Source of the DNA: Calliopum simillimum
Taxonomy: Eukaryota; Arthropoda; Insecta; Diptera; Lauxaniidae
NCBI GenBank assembly: GCA_951812925.1
Contig: OX638372.1
Span: 67,783,407 to 67,847,406, forward strand
Direction of reading: 5' to 3'
Length of the DNA: 64,000 nt
Part shown: one piece after another, positions 47,093 to 58,689 of the stretch
How the letters are laid out: each line of letters opens with the position of its first letter
Numbering within the stretch: position 1 is the stretch's first letter
Notes under the pieces: generated by a model
What the model saw: the letters and a program-made list of their open reading frames with translations, nothing else
Told to the model about the DNA's origin: nothing
Databases searched by the model: none
Made by a program: the position numbers and the translations under genes

Positions 47093-50000
47093 ATGCGCGG
47101 CTTAAACTTTATTTTTTTGAAACAAAGAAGTAAAGCGTGGCTGCTGCTCCAACGTGCCTACTCCCAAAAACCACACAGGACAACAGAGCACACAACGAAT
47201 TCGCCATCTGCTGCTAACTACTGCATGAATTTGGTGGAGTAGGTGAAGCGTATTTGCATTTTGTTATATAAAAATTACATTTATAAATGCAATGAAATTA
47301 AAATTTTAATTTTCTGGATAGAAAAAACGATCACGAAAACTATCTCTGTACGTTGCTACTTAATGGTGAACAACGACGGAATGCCTTTGCTTTGCGTGCT
47401 TTTAATGTAGAAGTCGCGAAATGTGGCGACTCAGTAAGATACAGTTGTATACTCTGTTTCCAAAAAAGCTATAACTAATTTCCTTTTTTCTCAAGGTATC
47501 TGAAGAACACATTGGAAAGATTAAGCTTAAATTTTGGTATGATTCCATTGATAAATGCTATGCAACCGAGCCTTCTTATGTAAGCGACCATCCTGTGCTG
47601 TATGAGATAAAGCAAGTATGTGTTTTTACTAGAGAATTAATACTAGAATCTCGGACATGTTCTTATATCAAAGATTAAAACACCTTGATCCCGGGATCAA
47701 AAAACTTTTATCACAGGATTCATTCATTTCACCGCAATAAGTTTTTTTTTTTTTTTTTGTTTTAAGTTTCATATTACTGGTGTATAGATTGAATAAGTGA
47801 GGAGTGATTTTTCAAAAGGGAATATTTCCATGGTAAACAAATTTTCAGTAATTACAGTAACTTTTTTTTTTATTGTCCTCAGTGTTATATTGAGTTGACC
47901 AAAGATTCTAATCCCCTTAAAATTTTTCTTCTTACATATTTGTAGTAATTGGAAAAAATGTAAAAAACATTTGGTAATGTGCTCTTTTGTTGTAAATTTT
48001 TTATAAATCACTCTTATTTCACCATTTGGGCATTTAAGGTGCCGCATATAGACATAATCAGGCATGTTCTAAAATTTGATTCACTTCGGAATCGGCATGA
48101 AAGCAATCTTCAAAAGCTCTGCACTGCGACAAATGAGCCGGAATCGGATTTGTATTTCAACAAATAAAATTTGCTAATGGTTCCTATTCGTTTAACCGAA
48201 CCATATATCCGATTTCGTGTTAATTATCGAAATGCGGAGCTCTTAACCCTTTCGACCCGGCTGTGACAATATATATATGTAAATTGGGATATATTGTCCC
48301 AGCCGGGTCGAAAGGGTTAAAGATTGCTTTCATTCCGATTCCGAAGTGAATCGGATATCAGAACATGCCTGAATATGTAAGCACATATATAGCCTGGGCC
48401 ATATAAAAAATATTAAAGGTTTCTTCAGCGACTCTAAAAAAAATGTCTTTGTATCTCTTAAATAAGAATCGCATACAAACTTTTTGGGCTTTTAGAATGT
48501 TTTTCTTAAATTTTTTCCAATTGTTACATTTTTCCCTAAAAATTAATTATTAAAATGTAACTTTATCAAGATATTCAGAAAGTCAACTTAATTTCTTTTT
48601 CTTTAATTGTTCGTCCATGATTTATCTTATACTAACGCTATTCTGTTAATCAGTTTTATTATTTTCTTTCGCTTAACTTTTATATATTTTATTAACAGAC
48701 TCTTGAATCACATAAATTGAAGAAAATGTATCTAAAACGGCTAGTGATGGCACGTGACCGTCCACTGAATCAACAATTTCTTACTATTAAACAATTAGAG
48801 GAATATGCAGAGCAATCCTTTTCATCTCTTTACTATCTCTTAGTCGAGCTATATGGCGTAAAAGATTTGAATGTCGATCATGCAATTTCACATTTAGGCA
48901 AAGCACAAGGTATTGCGACACTCTTACGTGCAATCCCATACAAGGGACGAAGTCAGGCTCTTAATATACCACAGGAGACATTAATTAAGTACGGTGTAAG
49001 CCAAGAACGTGTGATGCGTGACAGCGAAAATGATAAAGGTGTTGAAGAGTGCATTTTTGAAATAGCTACAGTGGCGCATCAACATTTAGAAAAGGTATTC
49101 AAAATTAACTACTCTTTTATATAGTAGAATAAAAAAAGGTTTTTAATTCAGAATTTGTAAAGGATAAAACAGATTTTAAAGTTTTGAAAATACATACATA
49201 TCGTCACCTCCATACTACAACAATGTAACTCCTATATATAATTTTTGGGATAAGTGCCCTTAAATATTGTTCAATGTTTGGTGCACAATCTGCTCCAACC
49301 AGAGTGGCACCATAACGTAGTTATAAGAAAAAAAAGAAAAAAAAAGAAAACTTGAAAATTCTAAAATCAGAGTTATCCCCCTATTGCGGCTATCGATTGG
49401 CGATAGATAAGCGCTGTTTTTCGATTATCGATTGTCTTTTCTATTGCATTCAGCGTTTAGTAGAATGTTTGTCGACTGTCTTCTTCTTCTTCTTCAGTTG
49501 ACACAAGCAATGTTGTGTCAAATCCACTGAGTGGATGATTTTAAAAGGTGACTGGAGACACCAGATCTATGATGCCACCTTTGTTGGGATTTTGTTAAAT
49601 TTTGTTTGTTTTTATTGTTAGGTTTTAATTAATTTTGTTTAATTGTTAACAATTTTGGTATACACATAGCTTTGTTTCCATTACTTTGTTTAAATCATTA
49701 TATTCGATTTTGAAAAGAATATATGTATTGCTTTGTATATATTGCAATTATTTGTCGACTGTGAATATCAACGAAATCGATGGCTGTTCTATCAGTTTGT
49801 ATTGATAGATGAATTTATTTTGTCAGAATATTTTGCGCAAATAGAGAAAATGGTTAAAAAGTAAGAATTTATGTAATATAAATGGTTTTACACCAAATAA
49901 ATGTTAAAACTAATACATTAAAAATTATTTTGCTAATTACAGAGCAAAAGTGTTCAGCAATAAAAGGTAACTTGGACGGTTGGTGGAATTCATGGAGCAA

Positions 50001-51709
50001 AATGTTGCTTTGTGGCTGGTAGTATTGATACAGATTTGAAGATGCTTTTCATTTGGCCATCCAATAGTGCAAACAAATCAGCGAATGCAATTTTTGGAAT
50101 ACGAACATATTTGGATTTGGATGATTCCCATAGTCGGCGTCTTTCCCTAGCCAGTTCCACATAGTTTTTGTCTTCCTCTGCAAAGAACTATATTATAAAG
50201 AACACTCTTCAGCGGAATTCGTGGGATTGTTTTTTGATGCCTATTAAAATACCAGCTCTCCCTCTCTCTCTTTCTTTGAGAACTATATTATAAAGAACAC
50301 TCTTCAGCGGAATTCGTGGGATTGTTTTTTGATGCCTGTTAAAATACCAGCCCTCCCTCGCTCGCTTTCTTTCTTTGAGAACTATATTATAACTATATCT
50401 CAAAGAAAGAGAGAGCTGGTATTTTAACAGGCATCAAAAAACCTCCCACGAATTCCGCTGAAGAGTGTTCTTTATAATATAGTTCTTTGTCCTCTGTGTG
50501 TTATCGGACCACCAAATCTCCACACAACTAATTTTTTTCTATAAATTTGTCCCACGGACACCTGCGATGTTTCGCCTACTATCAGTTCGTAGGTGCCTAA
50601 TAGCAAGTAGACTCCCTACAGATAAATTCAGAAAGATTGCTTTAGTAGTTTTCTTTTTATAGTTTATTATATTTTTGTGGGCGTTGCCTCACCCTTCAAC
50701 GAGTTTTCCCAATATAACAGAATATCACATTTTAATCCTTGTTTTTAGTGGTAACATCTCCTAATTTTCATTAAAATTGTTGGAGTCGTTTTCGAGTAGT
50801 ATTGAATCAAAATTTTCAATGGTTAAAAAGTGGGCGTGCCACTTTCTCAACGACGCCCACTGATGATGTGATTTTTATGGGGGCGTGGCGACACCAATTT
50901 TCCCAGTAAACATTATTCGCCTTGGTGCTTTTTACATATGTACCAAATCTCATCCAAGTACGTTAAATAGTTTCAGAGATATGACGATTTAATTTTTTGG
51001 ATCATAGTTTACATTTCAGTGGAGACACCCATATCCTACTTTTCGACATAACACTTCGAAGAAACCAACTTTTTGTTATATATAATGAAACAATCTAGTT
51101 TTCGTTAGTTTGAAACATCCTTCTTTTCGCCGAAAAATCAACGGCAAACTAGTTTGAAATATTCTACTTTTCGTCTCAAAAATCTTGTTTTGAACCTTTA
51201 GATTAGAATATCTCAAAAACCATGTGTACAATTCTGAGACTTGATTCAGATTCATCATTTGGAAACACATCGAAAATTAAGACGAAATAAGAACGGCCGT
51301 TTGTTTCCTTAATATTAAAATTTTAGTCAGAAAAAAAAGATTTTCAAATTGTCTTCCCAAAGTTTCACGCAGTCGTTTTTAATTCTCGTTATCAAAGGAA
51401 TACTATAAACCAATACAATATTTTAATAATAAAATTACTGAACTTATCCCTTTCCTTAATTTTAGGCGCGACAGCTGTCCAGTAATGTACCAAAGCATAT
51501 AAAGAAATTATTTTTACCAGCTGTAGCTGTGGAACGCTATCTCGAACGATTAAGAAAAGCCAATTTCAGGTAAAGATATTTTTACAATTTTTGACATTTT
51601 TTAGTATCGCGCTTTTTAAATTCACAGATTAACTGGTCAAAGCTGTTTACAACGTGATAACATGCTGCCGTTGGCACTCTATTGGCATAACTTGCGTGGA
51701 AAATTTTAA
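47093..51709 (+). CDS. sicily: NDUFAF6-like complex I assembly factor (sicily orthologue), 6 coding exons
   Basis: Exons 47093-47238, 47322-47433, 47496-47615, 48699-49094, 51466-51569 and 51628-51709 join in phase into 319 residues, close to the roughly 330 of the human protein. The N-terminus ([16 protein letters not shown]…) has Arg and Lys, no acidic residue and an RAYS motif, fitting a mitochondrial presequence. The rest is a single squalene/phytoene-synthase-like helical domain, with the family signature [21 protein letters not shown] in exon 4. NDUFAF6 is needed for early assembly of respiratory complex I; it belongs to the synthase fold but is not known to make isoprenoids. The first donor (GA|GTAGGT) sits just before an in-frame stop, so it must be used. 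The gene ends 162 bp from the stop of the oppositely oriented gene on its right. The symbol follows the Drosophila orthologue as I recall it. Confidence 0.88.
48058..48372. mobile_element. MITE G, copy 2, in NDUFAF6 intron 3
   Basis: Ends TCAGGCATGTTCT and complement AGAACATGCCTGA, continuing through ATTCACTTCGGAATCGG. It is interrupted at 48247-48316 by the piggyBac-like hairpin. The related copy at 23690-23931 lacks that hairpin. Confidence 0.7.
48247..48316. mobile_element. 70-bp piggyBac-like mini-hairpin with TTAA flanks
   Basis: CCCTTTCGACCCGGCTG and complement CAGCCGGGTCGAAAGGG, then ACAATATAT/ATATATTGT, around a loop of about a dozen bases. TTAA lies exactly on both sides (48243-48246, 48317-48320). 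CCC ends plus TTAA target duplication are the piggyBac signature. Confidence 0.75.
49370..50165 (+). other. Possible small nested gene or gene relic in NDUFAF6 intron 4
   Basis: Upstream are clustered TATCGATT/CGATAGATA motifs like Drosophila DRE promoter elements (49387-49436). ATGGTTAAAAA|GTAAG (49850) and an acceptor at 49941-49942 join in phase to [12 protein letters not shown], then stop. One base out of frame, an open stretch runs from about 49967 to 50162 ([20 protein letters not shown]…[16 protein letters not shown]…). Its composition looks like protein, not repeat. I do not recognise it. It may be a pseudogene with a 1-bp shift. Confidence 0.3.
50183..50487. repeat. Three-copy array: two direct, one inverted, about 95-bp unit
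   Basis: Copies at 50183-50277 and 50278-50385 are direct. The third, 50398-50487, is inverted. Shared blocks are AACTATATTATAAAGAACAC, TTCAGCGGAATTCGTGGGA and TTTTTTGATGCC, ending in a CTCCCTC/CTTTCTTTGAGA pyrimidine run. The inverted pair would fold into a hairpin of about 100 bp. Confidence 0.75.
50670..51460. repeat. Interspersed repeat B copies and AT-rich intron
   Basis: GTGGGCGTTGCCTCACCC, GTGGGCGTGCCACTTTCTCA and TTGGTGCTTTTTACATATGT mark diverged repeat B pieces, shared with 43240-43530. Nothing coding until the exon at 51466. Confidence 0.45.
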
Positions 51710-51871
51710 CTCACAAATTCAACGAAATCAGGAGGTATGAATGTCCAATTGAGAGCTACGTCACGTAAACCTTCAGCAGTTAATTGACTTAAAACGCTTA
51801 ATATGATGCTGTGGAAAGAGAGTAAAAGATTGTTATACTTAAGTTTTAAATTGTATACTTTTAATTCCAAC

Positions 51872-54800
51872 TTACTTCTTAGTTACTCCAAATTTTTTTG
51901 GCGGCTTTGGCGGCACAAAAGGCAGCCTTAATACTTGTTCATAATAGAGTTCATCACTTATTTCTGGCTTTTTATTCTCACGCATAAAGTTCGATTTCGC
52001 TAAATATTCCCAAAATAGTTGCTCAAAAATAGTTGTCGTACGCTTTTTGGGTTGTAAACGTTTTTTCGGAGGCGAGGTTGGCGGTTCCCATTCAATTTCG
52101 GGATATACTTCATTCTTTAATTCGATTTTTATATTAATATGTAAAAACACATGCTCCATATAGCTATCCTCCTTCCATTTTGGATCATCAATTGATTCAA
52201 CTTCTGTCAAAAGTGCTTTAGCTATTTTTGTTGACTTATCAAAAATGCGATGAACTTCTAGGACTGCAGGTGTATTTTGAAAATGCATTGAACGTTCAAA
52301 CACGCGTAAATTTACCACACAAAGTTTTGAATGATGTGGTTTTAGACGAAATGTATCCGGTTCATAGGATACTTCAAATAGATCATTTATAATATAGCTA
52401 AATAAAAATTAATGATAAATTGGCAAATGCAAAAATTTGATTTATTAAAAAGAAGCTGGCATAAATGCACTTAATGATTAGCTGCTCATTGCCTATGGAT
52501 TTGAAAACATAACTTTTTTTTTAATATAATCAAGGTTTAATCAGATATGAGTATCAATTTTATATATAAATCTATATCAACAGCAGCATCTGCCTTTCTG
52601 AATCGTTCATTGAGTTCAAAACACCAGCTTCATATTTATTCAAGCCAATGCTTAGTTGTGTGTGAGTTGTCTTATCTAAATGTTTCGCATTCAACATCAT
52701 TCTCCCTGAGGAGAGTGCATTTTTGAGATTAAGAAATCACTAAAATATGTCGTCTTTTTTTCTAATATTTTGATGTTTTCGTATACAGGATGAAAAAGTA
52801 TGTTCGATTTGAATCAACTAAAAATTGTTTTCTGTTCCATTTAAATACAACAAAGAAGTAATTGTCTTTATTAAAGACAACATACCACGAGTATATTTCT
52901 TTATCTTATGCATTCAAATCAACTAAGCATTTTCTAATCGGTATATAGCAAATACAAAAAAAAACCTCTGCCAACGAAACTCCAGACATTTTTGATCATA
53001 ATTATGTACTGCAACTATAAGACTTCGATCTGTTGATATCTCTACATTGAAATCTATTCTATTGGGATAAATGACATATAAAAAATCATGACAGTCATTA
53101 TCCAAAACTGGTACGGTTGACTTAAGGTCTACATTCTCCAATACACCTGGCGCATTTATTGGAAACTTTGAGCGTACACCATCATATGTTAATGATAATT
53201 CCAGCTGTAATAATTAAAAATGTTGTTAACATTGTTGGTTGAATAGTATTGAAGGATATAATTAAAGTTACCGTATTCTCTAAATCACTCGGTCTGTATT
53301 CTACCATTAGCGGCCATACACTTTGTCTTGGCACTGTTAAATTTGGATTGATTATTTTTAAGCCACGCTCACGTGAACCATATTGAAAATTTAAAGTTTG
53401 CATTGTTATATTTCGTACCCAAATCGCCTGTGTAATGCGGCGATGTTCTTTTACATTAATGGGAACTAATTCCTTTGTTATAATACATTTTTGTGGATCG
53501 AAACCAATGATATCAATATGAAAATCCAACATAATTTTTCGTCCATCGTTAACACTAAAACATGTATGGTAAATAAAATATAAAAAATACAAATGTATTA
53601 AAATAAAACATTTGTTATATAATGAGGATATTCTACAAAAGGATTAAATCTCCTAACAACCTAGCAAACTCGTGAAGTTTGCAAGGAAAAGTACTGTTAA
53701 AATTCGATATGAATGCATGTATTCTCCTTTAACTACTAGGAGGAGCATAGGGCCAAAATTCGATATAATCGATATTAAAACTGATATAATATTCTACCAA
53801 GCGAAAAACTTAATAAAAATATCAAATCAATAATAAATATTTTTTTTAACGAATCGTAGAAGAGATTTAAGTTCCATGAAATGATATCGAATTTTATGTA
53901 ACATCATCATATACATTAGTTAATTAAATTTAGTTGACTAAAACCATACGTGACGACCAGTTTTCTGCATGTGGATTAGTTTTTGAAATACTAAGGTTCA
54001 ATATTAACTAGAGCTTGCCTTTTGGCCGAAACTTGACCATTTCGATTTGACTTTAAAAAGTAAACAAATTCTCATCAGTTTGTGCATTTTCCTCCTTGGG
54101 TGCGTGGCAAGACCGACTTAAAAACACAAATGTCATACTATCGTTCATTGGTGCTAACCCTATCCCCATACCATTTCATAAAAATCGATTTAACGGTTTC
54201 GCCGTGAGAGCTTTTTTTTCCATTGAAAAGTGTAGCATCGCCCACTTTAAAAAAAAATCCTATGCACTCCACAACCCTTCCAAAAAAAAAAATCAAGCAA
54301 ATATAATGAGATTTAGGCATAGACCCAGGGACTGAACCGATTTCGTTTGCCTATAGTATTTATATATATAAATAAATTTATCCTTTTAGTCAAAAACATA
54401 CGAACAAATGCAATAATCGGTGAATAGTTTTGCTTCTGTCGATGCCACAACCTTCATGGAGTTTAGATGCGTTGACGAATGTTGCTGTCGTCCACAAGGA
54501 AATGAACTATATTAGCAAACAAATAATTTCTTTATTTTTTCCAGTCTTCCTTAGTTTGTAAGATATTTAAACTAAAAGTGTGGACTTATATGAAAAGTTA
54601 TGGGGCATGGAACGAGTTTATGTAATTGTGGAGAACAATCAAAAAATCCCAAGAGTTTTAAAAAGTGTTGTAGTGTTTTTGGTCTTCTTAACACGAATAT
54701 GCTATCCGTTTTTCTCTAAACCCGGCTTAGAAGTGGGCTCGTTAGAAAGGTAATACAGAGTATATTTCCCCTTAGTGTTAAAAAAAGAATAACTCACCAG

Positions 54801-57128
54801 ATGGCATCTTAAAAATTGAATGTATAAAATTGGATTCTTAACGCATTTTCTCGTCTTTGGTGACCCCTAGTGAAGTTTTTCGAAAATATTTTTGTAGAAT
54901 ATTTTAACCCATTATAGTCCAGTTTTTGGAAGAAGGGGTCAAAAAACCCATAACAACGGGATGTAATTGGGTAATGTGGTCCAGAAAAATATTCCTTGCG
55001 TGATTTAATTATGACCTTGGGACGAAAAGTTTTATCTAAATGTAGTTTTAGAGACTTACAGCAAGGTGGAAGTTCAAAAATACGTTACTTTTGAAGATTT
55101 TAGCTAAAAAAACAATTTATGATTGATGTTAAGTTAGAGATGCATATTATTTTTTTGTACACCTCGAATCAAAACGAAAATTTTGAAATTCTGCACGACT
55201 CATTCCGAACATTTTGCAGATGGTTGATAATCGGTAGAGCACCGGAAGATCGGGATATAGCTTTATGAAAACCGGAACTGGAAAATCTGAACCCTTAATG
55301 GATTTTAATAATATTGATGTCATATGAAAGGAATTTTAATTGGCTACAAAATTTATCACAACAGTTTTAAATCCTTGTCATGATTTTCGAGATATGGCAA
55401 ATTTTCGAAAATTTTGACCTATGTTTTTTAGCACTATTTTTCCAAAAACTGTATTATCAAGACATATGTAGTTTTAGTAACAAGCCCAATCTATTTCATT
55501 TCATTTGATATGCAATTTGTACCTGATTTCTTTCATTAGCATATTTTTTTATAGGAAAACAAAAAATTAAACCAAAGAAATCTTCATGTAATTTACCAAA
55601 ATATTTCAATAGCACCGAAAATTCGCCATATATGGAAAATCGTGACTCGGATTTAAAACTTTTATACACTAATTAGTAGCCAATTAAAATACCTTCATAT
55701 GATACAAATATTATTAAAATCCATCAAGGGTCTCCGAACTTAAATCGGTTTTCATAAAGCTATATCTCTGTCAGTTTTGCGAATTTCGAAAATTTAAGCT
55801 AAGAAAAGTTGTTCAGAATAGTCCCAGGAATCTTACATTTTCCGGTGTTCTACCGAATCCCAACCACCCTATATATGTATATATAGTTTAAGCCGTAATT
55901 TTGCTTATTATAAAATTCTAAAATTATGTTTTGGAAAAATCTTATTTTCCGAAGGTCACAAGAAATGGGAAATTTGACCCATATTTGAGGCATTAATCAA
56001 GAACAGGCAAACTATTTGAGATATAGCATCAATATTCAATATCTAAGGTGTTACTGGTAGCATATACTGTTCAAAATTGGTGTGATCAGATGGCCGTGTT
56101 CCCATATAGCATAAAGTTTGAAATGCTCATAACTTCGTGAATATTTGAAGAACAGAGCAATATTTTTTACGAGATCGGATCAAAAAACGTTCACCTCAAA
56201 TTTAATATCCTTTATGAATGAAAAATTTTAATTTTATAAAAATAAGTGGGGGGAAATTCGTTAAAAATATAACTCTTGTCTTCCACGGATCCCAAAAAGA
56301 ATTTTTGTGCATCCGGTTCATATTATTCATCAAATCAAATTCTTCCAACTTCGTTATATTGCAAGCGGAGGCTCACTACGAAAATATGATATGTATTTCA
56401 CAAAAATTGCATCGAATAGCAATTGATAAAATAAACTTAGAATTCATTATTTCGCACGATTGCGAAAAAATAATTAATAATTAATTAAATCAGAATTAAG
56501 TTCTTACTAAAATTTTTCTCTTAAACTTATTTCAAATGAAATCTATTGGCCATTTAAATAGATGTTTTTTATGACACCTCATACCTAATTTCATATGTTA
56601 ACTTGAATTCTCCAAACAGAAAGTTGAACCATGTTACACTCATTGCTACCATTTCATCGGGCTTCATGCGTATAAATTCCTGCAAGATATGCATAAGACG
56701 CCGGTGTGGGCAATGATATAAATGCCGAAACTGATTAAAACCAACTCGAGTCTCTAATGGCACACACTCGCAGTTCTTTATACGTTTTAAATTCAATTCA
56801 ATTACAGAGTCCGAACAGTTTCGTATCCATATGATTATTTTTAAGGGTTTAGTATTAATCTGAACTGTTGGCATTCGTGCGGAATGTACGAAATTATCCA
56901 AACCGGAGGCCAGTTGATTGTTTAACCTACCAATTGAAAATCATATTTAGTTAAGGCTTTAATTGGAATGGAGTTTTAAAATTCTTGCAAAATTTGTTAC
57001 TTTTCAATTCCAAGGCAATCCCAGTAATAAGTTTTTACCATCGGAGCTTTAGTAACAGTTATATTTTCTATCAGAAATTTCTTAAAATTCATGTTTTCTT
57101 CCACTTTTTCTTCCATTTTTTCTTCCAT
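51872..57128 (-). CDS. Uncharacterised 505-residue protein with MSP/ASH-like Ig-fold segments, 5 coding exons
   Basis: On the - strand, exons 57128-57001, 56926-56585, 53554-53272, 53204-52966 and 52397-51872 join in phase (128, 342, 283, 239 and 526 nt). I do not recognise the orthologue. The N-terminus is MEEKMEEKVEENMNF…. At least three regions have the beta-rich pattern of MSP/ASH/HYDIN domains: around IIIWIRNCSDSVIELNLKRI in exon 2, around ITQAIWVRNITMQTLNFQYG with a later SVWPLMVEYRP in exon 3, and around SKLCVVNLRVFERSMHFQN in exon 5. The C-terminal third has a Pro/Lys-rich linker (PPTSPPKKRLQPKKR) and a final LRLPFVPPKPPKKFG segment. Proteins of this build are often ciliary or flagellar, which in flies would suggest testis or sensory neurons; that is inference only. 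Intron 2 is 3 kb and contains a foldback repeat. The exon 4 donor (AG|GTTTTT) is weak but is the one that keeps phase. Start and exon 1 are the least certain parts. Confidence 0.7.
53555..56584. other. Intron 2 of the MSP/ASH-like gene; foldback at 55210-55790
   Basis: 55230-55460 (AAAACCGGAACTGG, AATATTGATGTCATATGAAA) is repeated inverted at 55615-55780, another member of the foldback family seen at 30681 and 43723. 54840-55030 is a foldback repeat E fragment. 55800-55865 resembles 39050-39115. The 88-codon frame at 56218 is AT-rich and not supported. Confidence 0.5.
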
Positions 57129-58116
57129 TATGTTCTTTATTTTTAACTGATTTTGTTTTTATATATATTTTCGTTATTTTTTATAAAATATAAATATTTA
57201 TTTATTGTTACAAAAAATAAAAATATTGCAAGTTGAAAGCTTTTCGAGTGATTGATGAAAAATGTTTTTTTTTTTTTTAAATTCATGACTTTTATCATGA
57301 TAAAAAATAATAAGGTTGTTCAAAAATCAAAAAAGGCATAATTTTCTAGTGCATTTACCTCGTTATTGCATTATGGTATTTATACCATACACCATTTTTT
57401 TTTAATCTGTGGATCACGACTCCTAAGGGACAACCATGATAAAGTAAAAAGTAAGGGTTTTAGATACTACACCACTACAATAAGGATATAACAATTTAAA
57501 TTAGAAGGATGTCCCTGCTGAATCGTGGTTCTATTTTAGTTCGCCATGTATATAATTCTTTGCATATGTTCTTTGAAATTACTCCTTTTCTTCTGCTTAA
57601 GCAGAAACGTCAAGCATATTAACGGAAAGAGTTATCGTTTTAAACGGGTTGTCCGGTAGACATAGTCTACGGATACACTTAATCCAATTTTGTTCCATTG
57701 TTAAAACCCTAAAAATAGAATTTCTTCGGATACATACCAAATGGATATGTAGGGGAAGGGTACCGGTTGTGGGCACCGTTTTGTTTTCGACTTATAACTT
57801 TTGACCAAATGTATATTATGCTGACATATAAGTGTCAATGGAAAGCTAAAGACCTTAGCTAACTATGGGGTTAGAAAGTAAATTGATTTCGTCAGTTGGC
57901 AAAATTATATCAAAAAGATAGTGAAGTGATCATTTTTGACAAAAAAAAAATTTTAGGTCCGGTTGTGGGCACCCTTAGAAAATCAACTAAAAATGGGAAA
58001 CTATGAAATAAATCAAAAGCAATCAAATGGAGATGAAAGCAAAATTAACTTATTTCGTAGACATTGACTCACAAAAATTTAACAAATTCTGCTCAACGGC
58101 TTTAACAAAATCATCG

Positions 58117-58302
58117 TCACTGAAAACGTCTGGATCGAATGGCATCATACCTGTTGCCCCGAAACCAGACTTGACTATCTTCGGCCGATGACAGATAAAT
58201 TTTTTTGCAAATAAAGCTAGCTAGGTGACGTAATCTCTGGCCCTTGTTGACATTGCTTTTTTGCCAAGCATGATTTTTTTTGTACCAATCCATGCCCGCC
58301 AT
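58117..58302 (-). pseudogene. pogo-like transposase fragment
   Basis: The open frame MAGMDWYKKNHAW… covers the end of the DNA-binding domain, then runs out of frame with the C-terminal GMMPFDPDVF block, which continues in another frame to a stop near 58055 (…QNLLNFCESMSTK). The catalytic core is deleted between the two. Confidence 0.6.
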
Positions 58303-58689
58303 CTGCTCCTCGGTCTACTTGGCTGGAAACTCAATACCGAGATTTCTTGCAAAATGTTATGCCACCTCAACACCCACACTTAATTAAAATAACTTTTTAA
58401 CTACGATATCTTTAAAGAGCCTATTGGTTCTTTCCTTTCCACTAAAAAAGCGTAAAATGGCATAAGAACACCATTTAGATTAGTAACGTTGGCATCCACG
58501 ATGATATTTCAGTAAAACACACGCTTTAAATAAAAAAATACGAGTGCTTGCACCCGGACCACTTCGGGGCCCATTTTCGACTTTGATAGCCACTTTGAAA
58601 AGCAAATTGTGTTCTGTGAATATTTTGGTTGCATTCGGTTTTGAATCACAAAATATAATGAATTTACTTCATAAATATTCAATTCAATT

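Noticed and set aside
56218..56484. 88-codon frame in intron 2 of the MSP/ASH-like gene
   Set aside because: AT-driven composition, no splice or family evidence.
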